Positions 55,753 to 64,000 of a DNA stretch of 64,000 bases are shown here, piece by piece; position 1 is the first letter of the stretch; each line of letters begins with the position of its first letter. The position numbers were made by a program, and so were the translations under genes. The notes beneath the pieces were generated by a model. That model searched no databases, was not told the DNA's origin, and was given only the letters and a program-made list of their open reading frames with translations. This DNA comes from an uncultured Flavobacteriaceae bacterium (lineage in GTDB: Bacteria > Bacteroidota > Bacteroidia > Flavobacteriales > Flavobacteriaceae): assembly GCA_943842245.1 (NCBI GenBank), contig CALTAJ010000002.1:62001-126000 (forward strand), in the 5' to 3' direction.

Positions 55753-56865
55753 TTATATTTCATTTAAAAGTTCTTCAATTTTATTGTAAAGTGCTATTCC
55801 TCTTAAATCTCGGGCAATAATTATTCCTTTTTCATCAAGAATAAATGTTGCTGGAATAGCAGAAACCTGATACAATTTAGCGATAGGATCATTCCAGAAT
55901 TTTAAGTTAGAAACATGATCCCAGACCAAACCGTCATCTTCAATAGCACGAATCCACTTTGATTTTTCTCTGTCAAGTGAAACACCTACAATATTTAATC
56001 CACGATCTTTATTTTTTCTATAAAGTTGAACAAGATTGGGGTTTTCAACTCTACAAGGTCGGCACCAACTAGCCCAAAAATCTATGATAGTTATTTTTCC
56101 TAATACACTTTTTAAAATAAATTGATTGCCTTCAGGATTAGGACCTTCAAAAAATGGTGCTATTTGTCCAACTTCTGCTTTTGGGGTTTCTTCTAATTGT
56201 TTCTTAATAATACGACCAGAATTGGTATTTTTTATACGATTTTTTAAAGATTCAAAAATAGATTTAGCTTCATCGATAGGAATAGTTTTATTGGTAACAA
56301 ATCGTTCTAAAATTAAAACCGATATCAATGAATTTGGTGAAGCTTTGATAAAATCAAGTTCATAGGCCTGAATTTGATCTCTAACATCCTGATATTGATC
56401 CTGAAGATCTTCTGCAAGCAAGCTATCTTTTAAAATCATAGCCTGTTGAAGGTCGTTTCCAATCGCATTTAATGATTCGATATAAACTTTAGTTTCTGAT
56501 TTGTATTTCATAAAATCATCGTTAGAAACTGTTCCTTTGGCCGATGAAGCGCCTATGCTGTCTTTATAAACCTGAATGCTTACTGTTCCATTTTCAGCGA
56601 TGAAAGGAAAAGTTCCTTGTTTTCCATCAATTTGAAGAAAATGAATATTTGGTTCTATTATATTAGTTTTTAGCTCAAAGGTCTCTTTGTTAACTAATAT
56701 GGTGTCTAAGGTTTTAGGTTGATTGTTTTGGTCTGCAACTATATGATATATTGTGCTACCATTTTCAAGGTCAGTGCCTCCCTTAATTTTTAATATTGTT
56801 GAACTAGAATCGCATGAAGCGATCATAAAAGCTAAACTTAAAAATGTAATTATCTTTTTTAACAT
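55753..56865 (-). CDS. TlpA-type thioredoxin lipoprotein with DUF4369 domain
   Basis: A 370-residue lipoprotein starting at 56865 (MLKKIITFLSLAFMIASC, lipobox); an upstream ATG at 56916 would hide the signal. An N-terminal DUF4369-like beta domain (about 20-125) is followed by a helical linker and a C-terminal thioredoxin domain with WASWCRPCRVENP, the CxxC redox pair, and cis-proline in VSAIPATFILDEKG. It is a periplasmic thiol-disulfide reductase, for example for cytochrome c assembly or stress. It is divergent from dld. Confidence 0.88.
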   Translation of the reverse strand: MLKKIITFLSLAFMIASCDSSSTILKIKGGTDLENGSTIYHIVADQNNQPKTLDTILVNKETFELKTNIIEPNIHFLQIDGKQGTFPFIAENGTVSIQVYKDSIGASSAKGTVSNDDFMKYKSETKVYIESLNAIGNDLQQAMILKDSLLAEDLQDQYQDVRDQIQAYELDFIKASPNSLISVLILERFVTNKTIPIDEAKSIFESLKNRIKNTNSGRIIKKQLEETPKAEVGQIAPFFEGPNPEGNQFILKSVLGKITIIDFWASWCRPCRVENPNLVQLYRKNKDRGLNIVGVSLDREKSKWIRAIEDDGLVWDHVSNLKFWNDPIAKLYQVSAIPATFILDEKGIIIARDLRGIALYNKIEELLNEI

Positions 56866-56958
56866 ATGAATTTTTGTATTTGCTAAATTAATCAATTGAG
56901 TTGAAATGGAAAACATATCCTTATTTTAGCATTTTAATAATTAGTTTTATTATAATTA

Positions 56959-58647
56959 ATGGAAAATAAAAAGGTAATTAAAAAGCTTAAGCAACTGATA
57001 GGAGATCAAAATGTTCTTACTTCAGAATGGAATAAATTACCATATTCAAAAGGTTGGAGATATGGAGCTGGAAGCGCATTAGCAGTATTAAAACCAAACA
57101 AACTAAGTGATATATGGAGGATATTACAGATTTGTGCAAAGGAAAATATAATCATCATAATGCAAGCAGCAAATACTGGTTTAACTGGTGGTTCAACTCC
57201 GTGTGGAAATGACTATGATAGACCTATTATAGTAATAAATACTATGCTTATTAATAATATTCATATTATTAAAGAAGGTAGTCAGATAGTAAGTCTAACA
57301 GGAAGCACTCTTTTTGATTTAGAAAAAAAATTAAAGCCCTATGGCAGAGAGCCACACTCAATTATTGGATCTACATCCATAGGTGCATCAATTATTGGTG
57401 GAATTTGTAATAATGCTGGAGGTTCTTTGGTCCAAAGGGGGCCATCCTACACTGAAATGGCACTATATGCGAAAATAAATAAAAATGGTAATCTTGAACT
57501 TGTTAATGAATTAGGAATAAATTTAGGTTCAAGCCCAGAAGAAATTTTAGATAACCTACAAAATCAAAATTATAAAGAATCTGATATCATTAACACTAAT
57601 AAATTGGGATCTGATGATAAATACTCCGAAATCGTTAGACAAATTGATAAAAATACACCATCAAGATTTAATTCTGACAGTAGGCTATTATATGGAGCTT
57701 CAGGTAGTGCTGGAAAAATAGCAGTTTTTGCTGTTCGTTTGGACACATATATTTCTCCCAAAGAGAATAAAGTTTTCTACCTTGGAACCAATGATCCCGA
57801 TGTCTTTTGGAAAATACGTCGTGATATACTTTCAAAATTTAAAACGCTCCCAACGCTTGGTGATTACCTACATAGAGATTGTTATGACGCTGCAAAAAAA
57901 TATAGTAAAGACACTTTTTTAGTTATTGAAAGACTAGGGACAACATTTCTACCAACATTATTTGAATTAAAAAGAAAGGTTGATATTATTGCAAAAAAAT
58001 TAAAATTTCTACCTGATAATTTTTCAGACAGATTAATGCAATTTTTAAGTATTTTCTTTCCAAATCATTTACCAAAAAGGATGGAAAAATTTAGAGATTT
58101 ATATGAACACCATTGGATCATAGAGATGTCAGATGATGGTATTAGTGAGGCAAGAGATTATTTTACGAATATCTTCGAAAGTAATGATGGTGATTTTTTT
58201 GAGTGTAATGATTTTGAATCAAAAAAAGCATCTCTACACAGATTTGTATCGGCTAGTGCAATTGGTAGATACCATATTCTGAATTCTAAAAGTCATGGTG
58301 AAATGATGTCACTAGACATTGCGTTTCCTAGAAATGAAAAAAATTGGTTTGAAAAGTTACCAAAAGAAATTGACAGCATGCTTGAGATGAAACTTTATTA
58401 TGGCCACTTGTTTTGTCATGTTCTTCACCAAAATTATATTCTAAAAAAGGGTGTTGACAGTGAAAAATTAAAGAGTAAACTTTTAAAAATATACGATAAA
58501 AGAGGAGCAGAATATCCAGCAGAACATAATGTTGGACACGAATATTTAGCAAAACCATCATTAAAAAAATTTTATAAAGAACTTGACCCTACAAATGTAT
58601 TTAATGCTGGAATCGGTAGAACAAGTAAAAATAAAAATTGGGGTTAA
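56959..58647 (+). CDS. dld: Quinone-dependent D-lactate dehydrogenase (Dld type)
   Basis: A 562-residue peripheral membrane flavoprotein that oxidises D-lactate to pyruvate and passes electrons to quinones. The FAD domain has QAANTGLTGGSTPCGNDYDRP, GREPHSIIGSTSIGAS and GGICNNAGGSLVQRGPSYTEM; the membrane-binding part follows with LHRDCYDAAKKYSKDTFL and the cap region with YYGHLFCHVLHQ. The C-terminus AEHNVGHEYLAKP...NAGIGRTSKNKNW closely follows E. coli Dld. Such near-identity in motif order suggests transfer from proteobacteria. No lactate permease is adjacent. Confidence 0.92.
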   Translation: MENKKVIKKLKQLIGDQNVLTSEWNKLPYSKGWRYGAGSALAVLKPNKLSDIWRILQICAKENIIIIMQAANTGLTGGSTPCGNDYDRPIIVINTMLINNIHIIKEGSQIVSLTGSTLFDLEKKLKPYGREPHSIIGSTSIGASIIGGICNNAGGSLVQRGPSYTEMALYAKINKNGNLELVNELGINLGSSPEEILDNLQNQNYKESDIINTNKLGSDDKYSEIVRQIDKNTPSRFNSDSRLLYGASGSAGKIAVFAVRLDTYISPKENKVFYLGTNDPDVFWKIRRDILSKFKTLPTLGDYLHRDCYDAAKKYSKDTFLVIERLGTTFLPTLFELKRKVDIIAKKLKFLPDNFSDRLMQFLSIFFPNHLPKRMEKFRDLYEHHWIIEMSDDGISEARDYFTNIFESNDGDFFECNDFESKKASLHRFVSASAIGRYHILNSKSHGEMMSLDIAFPRNEKNWFEKLPKEIDSMLEMKLYYGHLFCHVLHQNYILKKGVDSEKLKSKLLKIYDKRGAEYPAEHNVGHEYLAKPSLKKFYKELDPTNVFNAGIGRTSKNKNWG

Positions 58648-58718
58648 TTATAAACTCTTAGTTGTTTTTAAATTAATTTTTATTAAAAAGATTAGTTAAC
58701 TATAATGTTTTTAAATTT

Positions 58719-58743
58719 AAGATAAAGCTTAAAGCTTTATCTT
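58719..58743. promoter_or_regulatory. Perfect 12-base palindrome over the aroC promoter (candidate operator)
   Basis: Two 12-base arms (58719-58730 and 58732-58743), exact reverse complements, flank a single base at 58731. The right arm overlaps a -7 element TATCTTTG (58738-58745). The aroC ATG is at 58761. The arms are AT-rich (AAGATAAAGCTT), so chance is not negligible, but length and placement suit a repressor dimer, or a stem at the transcript start. Confidence 0.5.
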
Positions 58744-58745
58744 TG
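58738..58745 (+). promoter_or_regulatory. -7 promoter element for aroC
   Basis: TATCTTTG, exact TAnnTTTG, ends 15 bases before the aroC ATG. It supports the start at 58761 rather than the in-frame TTG at 58743, which lies within the element itself. Confidence 0.55.
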
Positions 58746-58760
58746 AAAATATTTACGATT

Positions 58761-59825
58761 ATGGCTGGGAATACTTTCGGATCACTATTTAAACTGACAA
58801 CTTTTGGAGAATCACATGGTTCTGCAATTGGAGGTGTCATAGATGGTTGTCCAGCAGGAGTTCATTTAGATTTAAATGCTATTCAGCAAGATTTAAATAG
58901 AAGACGTCCTGGACAATCTGCTATTGTTACTCAACGAAAAGAGCCAGATGAGGTTACTTTTTTTTCTGGAATATTTGAAGAGAAAACAACTGGTACACCT
59001 ATTGGTTTTGCAATTCATAATACAAATCAAAAATCTAAAGACTATTCTCATATTCAAGATAGCTATCGTCCATCACACGCTGATTATGTTTATGATGAAA
59101 AATATGGTTTTAGAGATTATCGAGGTGGAGGAAGAAGTTCTGCTCGTGAAACTGCAAGTAGAGTAGTTGCTGGAGCTATTGCAAAACAATTGCTTTCACC
59201 TATGAGCATTAATGCTTATGTATCTAGTGTTGGATCACTTAAACTGCAAACAAATCCTTCAGATATTGATTTATCAAAAAAAGAGGACAACCCTGTACGC
59301 TGTCCAGATGTCAAAATGGCTTCCAAAATGGAGGAATTAATTAAGAAGATTAGAAAAGACGGTGATACCATTGGAGGAGTCATCACATGTATTGTTAAAG
59401 ATGTACCTATAGGCCTTGGAGAACCTGTTTTTGACAAATTACATGCTGAACTTGGTAAAGCCATGCTTTCTATTAATGCTGTAAAAGGTTTTGAATATGG
59501 TAGTGGCTTTCAAGGAACTCAAAAAAAGGGTAGTGAACATAACGATTTATTCAATCCTAATGGCAGTACAAAAACCAATTATTCTGGAGGTATTCAAGGT
59601 GGAATTTCTAATGGTATGGATATATACTTTAATGTAGCTTTTAAGCCTGTAGCTACGATTATGCAAAACCAAGAGACCATTAATTCCAAAGGAGAACAAG
59701 TTGAAATGAAAGGAAAAGGGAGACATGATCCGTGTGTGGTTCCACGCGCAGTCCCAATTGTAGAGGCAATGGCAGCTCTTGTTTTAGCCGATTTTACTTT
59801 AATTAAAAGAACTAATAAAATTTAA
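58761..59825 (+). CDS. aroC: Chorismate synthase
   Basis: A 354-residue FMN-dependent enzyme making chorismate from 5-enolpyruvylshikimate-3-phosphate. It starts [20 protein letters not shown], the family signature, continues with RRRPGQ, the [20 protein letters not shown] signature, and [17 protein letters not shown] with the C-terminal [17 protein letters not shown] signature. Length is normal. An in-frame TTG at 58743 is rejected as the start because it lies in the promoter element. Confidence 0.96.
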   Translation: MAGNTFGSLFKLTTFGESHGSAIGGVIDGCPAGVHLDLNAIQQDLNRRRPGQSAIVTQRKEPDEVTFFSGIFEEKTTGTPIGFAIHNTNQKSKDYSHIQDSYRPSHADYVYDEKYGFRDYRGGGRSSARETASRVVAGAIAKQLLSPMSINAYVSSVGSLKLQTNPSDIDLSKKEDNPVRCPDVKMASKMEELIKKIRKDGDTIGGVITCIVKDVPIGLGEPVFDKLHAELGKAMLSINAVKGFEYGSGFQGTQKKGSEHNDLFNPNGSTKTNYSGGIQGGISNGMDIYFNVAFKPVATIMQNQETINSKGEQVEMKGKGRHDPCVVPRAVPIVEAMAALVLADFTLIKRTNKI

Positions 59826-59831
59826 TTTACT

Positions 59832-61109
59832 GTGAAAAAAATTGAATTGCATTGGAAAATTTTAATTGGAATGGGTTTTGGAGTTCTTTTTGGATTAATA
59901 TTTTCCTTTATTCCAAATGGAGGCCTTTTTATTTCTGATTATATAAAACCTTTTGGAACAATTTTTATAAATCTTTTAAAGTTAATTGCTGTACCATTAA
60001 TTCTAGCTTCTTTGATTAAGGGTATTTCTGATTTAAAGGATATTTCAAAATTGTCTAAAATGGGAGGGCGAACCATTATAACCTATTTAATTACTACACT
60101 CACAGCTGTTACTATTGGTCTTGTTTTAGTAAATCTAATTCAACCTGGAAAATCTATAAGTGTTGAAACTCGAAATGAATTGGTAGAAGCCTATGCATCT
60201 GATACTCAAGCTAAACAAGAAGCGGCAGCAAAACAACAGCAGTCTGGACCCTTACAAGCCTTGATTGATGTAGTTCCATCTAATATTTTCTTAGCAGCAT
60301 CTAATAATCGTAATATGTTGCAAGTAATTTTCTTTGCTTTGTTTTTTGGTATTGGAATGATATTATTGTCTGAAAAAAAAGTTAAACCCGTTAAGAAATT
60401 CTTTGATTCTTTCAATGAGATAATTCTAAAGCTTATTGATTTGATTATGTTAGCTGCTCCATATGGAGTTTTTGCATTACTCGCAGCATTGGTTGTTGAA
60501 GCACCTAGTTTGGAATTATTTCAAGCCTTAGCTCTTTACGCGATAACTTTACTTCTAGGACTGGCAGTAATGATTTTCGTTTATGTCATAATTGTTCGAG
60601 TTATTACAAAAAGAAAAGTATCCTTTTTTATGCGTGGTATTGCTCCAGCTCAACTTTTGGCTTTTTCTACAAGTTCTAGTGCAGCAACATTACCCGTAAC
60701 TATGGAATGTGTAGAAGATAATTTGGGTGTAGATGAAGAAGTTGCCAGCTTTGTATTACCAATAGGAGCGACCATTAATATGGATGGAACTTCTGTATAC
60801 CAAGGTGTTGCAGCGGTTTTTATTGCACAAGCTTTTGGGTTAGATTTAAGCTTGTCAGCTCAATTAGGAATTGTTTTAACTGCTACGCTTGCTTCAATTG
60901 GAACTGCAGCTGTTCCAAGTGCTGGAATTGTTATGTTAGTAATTGTTTTAGCACAAGCAGGTATTCCTGAGGCTGGATTAGCTTTAATTTTTGCAATTGA
61001 TCGTCCACTTGATATGTGTCGGACCATTGTGAATGTTACTGGCGACGCAGCTGTCTCTATGATTGTTGGAAAGTCAATAGGAAAATTGAAAGACCCACCT
61101 GTCGCGTAA
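59832..61109 (+). CDS. Dicarboxylate/amino acid:cation symporter (DAACS family)
   Basis: A 425-residue membrane carrier of the GltP/DctA family. It begins with a GTG (MKKIELHWKILIGMGFG) 6 bases after aroC. Helical hairpins HP1 (STSSSAATLPVTMECVE) and HP2 (ASIGTAAVPSAGIVM), with NMDGTSVYQGVAAVF and the substrate-binding DRPLDMCRTIVNVTGDA, are typical. It couples uptake of glutamate, aspartate or C4-dicarboxylates to protons or sodium. A KQEAAAKQQQ insertion near 127 is charged and loop-like. Confidence 0.9.
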   Translation: MKKIELHWKILIGMGFGVLFGLIFSFIPNGGLFISDYIKPFGTIFINLLKLIAVPLILASLIKGISDLKDISKLSKMGGRTIITYLITTLTAVTIGLVLVNLIQPGKSISVETRNELVEAYASDTQAKQEAAAKQQQSGPLQALIDVVPSNIFLAASNNRNMLQVIFFALFFGIGMILLSEKKVKPVKKFFDSFNEIILKLIDLIMLAAPYGVFALLAALVVEAPSLELFQALALYAITLLLGLAVMIFVYVIIVRVITKRKVSFFMRGIAPAQLLAFSTSSSAATLPVTMECVEDNLGVDEEVASFVLPIGATINMDGTSVYQGVAAVFIAQAFGLDLSLSAQLGIVLTATLASIGTAAVPSAGIVMLVIVLAQAGIPEAGLALIFAIDRPLDMCRTIVNVTGDAAVSMIVGKSIGKLKDPPVA

Positions 61110-61143
61110 AAACTTATTTTATATTAGGTAAAATTCTTAATTA

Positions 61144-62238
61144 ATGGTTGCAAAAATAAAGATATGTACTTTATTGTTTTTTTTATTGATATTAGGTTGT
61201 ACTGACATTAAAGAAGAAAAAATAGAAAACATAAAACTTGATAAGAGATTAGCAAAACAGCTAGTTTCTCTCTCTATAAAATGTGTTGATCAAAAATATC
61301 CATATAAAATAGGATATAGATTTAATGACGAAAATTGGTTAAAACCACACAATGAAATCACTCCCTCATTCTATGGATGCTGGGATTGGCATTCTGCAGT
61401 TCATGGACATTGGGCTATGGTTAAAATATTAAAAGATTTTCCAAAAATTTCTGAGAGAGATATTATTTTATCAAAACTTGATAAAAATCTTAACAAGGAA
61501 AATTTGAATAAAGAATACGAATTTTTCAAACAAGAATTTGCCAAAGGATTTGAAAGAACCTATGGCTGGGCTTGGTTAATGAAATTATATTCAGAACTAC
61601 TTTCTTGGGATTACGATAAAGCACAGATATGGGCAGTTAATATGAAACCACTTGTTGATCTTCTAAGTGAAAGAACTATTTTATTTTTAGATAAACTCTC
61701 AACACCCCTTAGACCAGGGACACACGCCAATACAGCATTTTCATTTTCTCTTATGATTGAATACGCTAAAGTAGCTAATGATATCAAATTGTATAATAAG
61801 ATTAAGGACTATAGTATTAAAAATTTTCAAGGAGATATAAATTGTCCTGTAACTTACGAGCCATCAGGAACTGATTTTTTATCACCATGTCTAGCTGAGG
61901 CAGCATTAATGTCATTAGTGCTTGACAACAGAGAATTTAACAAATGGTTTTATAAATTTTTCCCTTCATTTGATGAAAGGAATTTTGGTAATATAATAAA
62001 TCCTCCCATAGTACTCGATCCTATGGATCCCGGTATTGGGCATTTAATAGGTTTAATGTATCACAGAGCATGGACCTTAAAAGATATAGCTTCTAAGCTT
62101 GATAGTAATATTGATAAAAAATTATTACTATCAATTGCAAAAAAACATTCAGAGGAAGGTTATGAGATTATGTTTAAAAGTGGTTATGGAGGTGAGCATT
62201 GGCTTGCAACATTTGCCATATACAATTTCTCTAAGTAA
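61144..62238 (+). CDS. DUF2891-family lipoprotein
   Basis: A 364-residue lipoprotein (signal ending LLILGC) of the DUF2891 family. Conserved stretches are FYGCWDWHSAVHGHW, FERTYGWAWLMKLY, RPGTHANTAFSFSLMIEYA, EPSGTDFLSPCLAEAALM and SGYGGEHWLATFAIYN. These resemble alpha/alpha-barrel enzymes that act on sugars or uronates, with repeated H/W/E residues. No activity is established. It follows the symporter in the same direction. Confidence 0.8.
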   Translation: MVAKIKICTLLFFLLILGCTDIKEEKIENIKLDKRLAKQLVSLSIKCVDQKYPYKIGYRFNDENWLKPHNEITPSFYGCWDWHSAVHGHWAMVKILKDFPKISERDIILSKLDKNLNKENLNKEYEFFKQEFAKGFERTYGWAWLMKLYSELLSWDYDKAQIWAVNMKPLVDLLSERTILFLDKLSTPLRPGTHANTAFSFSLMIEYAKVANDIKLYNKIKDYSIKNFQGDINCPVTYEPSGTDFLSPCLAEAALMSLVLDNREFNKWFYKFFPSFDERNFGNIINPPIVLDPMDPGIGHLIGLMYHRAWTLKDIASKLDSNIDKKLLLSIAKKHSEEGYEIMFKSGYGGEHWLATFAIYNFSK

Positions 62239-62316
62239 TCTACTTTCCTAATTAGCAATCTTTATTTTTAGAACGAAGCATAGATACAAACGCTCTAAGT
62301 TTATGATTTTTTTAAT

Positions 62317-63450
62317 TTAATTAATCAATTGATCTTTTATAAATGCAACTTCTTTCTTTGAAAAAGGGCTTTTATCTTTTCTATAAATATCATGATGCCA
62401 TATTTTTGGCATAGAATCATATTTTTTAATCCAGGAGATCCAAGGAAATATTGTATTAGTTTTTCCAGAAACAAATCCCCAATTTATTGCAGAGATTTGA
62501 TTTGCTTTAAATATGGGCAGTATAGCCTCAAATGTACTTCCATTCTCTCTAGCAAGATATTCTGTACAAATTATAGGGCGATTGTAGTATTTAAGAGCTT
62601 CAATTTTTTCTTGTGTAATTTTTGGACCGTTATAAGTGTGAAACGAAATTATATCAGAGTTTTTCACCATAAAACGCTCTAATGGTCTCAAGGCTTCTGG
62701 AGTACCCCAAAGAGTATGATCACCTTTCCAAAGGCCAACAGTGAGTGGTTGAGAAGGATTGACTTCTCGAGCCCACTTCATTACTTTTTTTAACAAAGCA
62801 TATGAAAAGATGTATTTATCTTTTACTTCAATTTTAGCTCGATCAGGTTGAATAGCAACATTATCAGGCTCATTGTAGAGATCCCATGCTATAACACGTT
62901 CATCATTAGCAAAGTTTCTAATCACTCCTTTAATATAATTTTTCAATTCATCATGTCGAAGAGAATCTCCTAAAATTTCAGCACCAGGCGCCTGTACCCA
63001 TCCTGAATTATGAACAAAAGGAATAGGTTCAGGCTGTTTTCCTAATTTTGGTTGAGGATGCCAAACATCATCTAATAAAACAAACATTGTTTTAAGTTTA
63101 TGCACCTCAGATACTTTTAGATAAGCTTTTATGCGTTTTATAAATCCTATAGAATCTTGTTCCCATAAAAGATTATGGAGATATACTCGATGCATTTTCA
63201 TCCCTAATTCTGCAGACCATCCTAATTCACGGTCAATAGTTTCAAGATCAAATGTTTCCTTTTGAAAAAATTCCAATTGATTTATAGCCGAACTTGGATT
63301 AAAATTAGTACCCGCCATCCAACCATTTTCTTTATGCCATTCCCAAGCTCTCTCAACGGACCACCGTTCTCCACCATTATCTTTGTGTGAATTTTGGCAA
63401 TAAACAAATAAAGGAAAAATAATGAGTGATAGAAATGCTAAATTTTTCAT
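62317..63450 (-). CDS. Exported GH-A clan glycoside hydrolase (cellulase/GH5-like)
   Basis: A 377-residue TIM-barrel hydrolase with signal MKNLAFLSLIIFPLFVYCQ. The acid/base glutamate is E194 in WDLYNEPDN, preceded by the barrel strand IAWD, and the nucleophile is E297 in PIICTEYLA, with histidine in SFHTYNGP. The N-terminal RAWEWHKENGWMAGTNFNPSSAINQLE is typical of a Bacteroidota family often labelled as 1,4-beta-xylanase or cellulase. Substrate is not known. No SusC/SusD genes are near, so it is not a standard polysaccharide locus. Confidence 0.87.
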   Translation of the reverse strand: MKNLAFLSLIIFPLFVYCQNSHKDNGGERWSVERAWEWHKENGWMAGTNFNPSSAINQLEFFQKETFDLETIDRELGWSAELGMKMHRVYLHNLLWEQDSIGFIKRIKAYLKVSEVHKLKTMFVLLDDVWHPQPKLGKQPEPIPFVHNSGWVQAPGAEILGDSLRHDELKNYIKGVIRNFANDERVIAWDLYNEPDNVAIQPDRAKIEVKDKYIFSYALLKKVMKWAREVNPSQPLTVGLWKGDHTLWGTPEALRPLERFMVKNSDIISFHTYNGPKITQEKIEALKYYNRPIICTEYLARENGSTFEAILPIFKANQISAINWGFVSGKTNTIFPWISWIKKYDSMPKIWHHDIYRKDKSPFSKKEVAFIKDQLIN

Positions 63451-63500
63451 TATTTTTTTAAGTCGAATTAATTAATAATTTTTTTATATACAAAAGATAA

Positions 63501-63899
63501 TTATAAAAATTTATGAGTGAATTTTTTATTAGGTAGTGGACATTTTTCATGTTTACCAAACCAACGATAGCGATTCTTAGCTATATAACGATAAATACTA
63601 TTAGTTAATGATTTTGGAAGTAGATTGAAAATCAAAAAAAAATTAAAAAATCCTTTTAAACTCGTTAAAATTCTAAAAACAGCTTCAGCTTCAGCATGAT
63701 ATCCTTTTTCAAAATCCCAACTAATTATAGCATCTTTTTTGAGTATTGGACTTGGATTTTTATTGAAAAAATCAATTGCAAATTTACTTTCAAGTGAAGT
63801 AAATTTAAAACGATTTTCTTTATCCCATTGACAAAGTTTTTGAATCCAATAATTACAAAGCACACAAGGGCCATCGTAAAAAATGATTAGGGATTTCAT
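63501..63899 (-). CDS. DCC-family thiol-disulfide oxidoreductase-like protein (DUF393)
   Basis: A 132-residue protein with the defining motif YDGPCVLCNYWIQ, cysteines at 12 and 15, in a thioredoxin-like fold. Later KDAIISWDFEKGYHAEAEAVFRIL and YRYIAKNRYRWFGK are typical of the family. The start overlaps by 4 bases the end of the upstream partial gene. Redox role inferred from the family; partner unknown. Confidence 0.85.
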   Translation of the reverse strand: MKSLIIFYDGPCVLCNYWIQKLCQWDKENRFKFTSLESKFAIDFFNKNPSPILKKDAIISWDFEKGYHAEAEAVFRILTSLKGFFNFFLIFNLLPKSLTNSIYRYIAKNRYRWFGKHEKCPLPNKKFTHKFL

Positions 63900-64000
63900 T
63901 TGATTGTTTTTTCCGATTCGACAAATTCTAAAAGTCCAATATTAATTTGAGTTGTAAAGATACCATAGTTGACAATAACTTTATTCTTTTCAATTGAATC
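63896..64000 (-). CDS. C-terminal end of an unknown protein (runs off the right edge)
   Basis: An open frame entering from the right edge on the minus strand ends in TGA at 63896-63898, overlapping the ATG of the DCC gene (ATGA). The visible tail is 34 residues, including VIVNYGIFTTQINIGLLEFVE. The 4-base overlap implies co-translation with the DCC gene. Too short to assign. Confidence 0.55.
   Translation of the reverse strand, partial: DSIEKNKVIVNYGIFTTQINIGLLEFVESEKTIK

Noticed and set aside
62317-63450. Polysaccharide utilisation locus
   Set aside because: A single glycosidase without SusC/SusD, sulfatases or regulators nearby.

Overview
The window looks like chromosome from a marine-type member of Flavobacteriia (Bacteroidota) with a small, AT-rich genome. 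Several things support this. Gliding-motility genes gldF and gldG are present. Transketolase is split into two genes. Many genes are preceded by the Bacteroidota -7 element TAnnTTTG and lack Shine-Dalgarno sites. Outer-membrane and lipoprotein genes are abundant, there is a crtB-crtZ carotenoid pair, and there is a probable sulfonolipid (capnine) gene pair. Packing is very tight: convergent genes often abut or overlap, and no gene-free stretch reaches 300 bases outside the tRNA block. I see no phage, insertion sequence, CRISPR array or restriction island, so this is mostly core genome.

Layout. 1-2582: edge of a secreted protein, then a SurA-like lipoprotein whose start region seems frameshifted, then SurA. 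2583-4164: carotenoid genes crtZ and crtB, a tRNA-Leu and two tandem tRNA-Lys genes. 4243-8997: aroK, a phosphoribosyltransferase, an S4 RNA-binding protein, an FKBP lipoprotein with calcium-type repeats, a small outer-membrane barrel and the split transketolase. 9140-14863: tgt, an LptF/G permease, an EamA transporter, accA and dnaB in one direction. 14870-17109: a GNAT protein, a HAD phosphatase and prfB with its programmed +1 frameshift. 17239-22821: a secreted metalloprotease, threonine aldolase and a lipoprotein oligopeptidase.

22866-29658: the probable cysteate synthase/cysteate acyltransferase pair for sulfonolipids, then dnaN, gldG, gldF and a SAM hydrolase-family gene. 29757-38892: phoH, purC, miaA, a voltage-gated channel, a DEDDh exonuclease fused to GIY-YIG, a YggS protein, an OmpA lipoprotein, a glycosyltransferase, a stand-alone HsdR_N-like nuclease and holA. 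38909-50083: a fused two-domain E1 dehydrogenase, a pseudo-M1-peptidase fused to a barrel, a LOG-family protein, uvrA, ggt and an acpH-like gene. 50259-64000: a GlmM-like mutase, a lipid A acyltransferase-like gene, a DUF1338 plus ALDH7-like pair suggesting lysine catabolism through 2-oxoadipate, rhomboid, a TlpA-type lipoprotein, a respiratory D-lactate dehydrogenase very like the proteobacterial type, aroC behind a palindrome-overlapped promoter, a dicarboxylate/glutamate symporter, a DUF2891 lipoprotein, a GH-A clan glycosidase and a DCC-family protein.

Together the genes describe a protein- and amino-acid-consuming surface glider: secreted peptidases, glutamate/dicarboxylate uptake, lysine and threonine breakdown, D-lactate oxidation, gliding genes and sulfonolipid synthesis. 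The most interesting points are the lipid pair close to the gliding genes, three enzymes with changed metal-binding or catalytic residues (Tgt, E1, the M1-like barrel protein), the palindrome at aroC, and a shared DnaA-box-like motif upstream of dnaB and dnaN.
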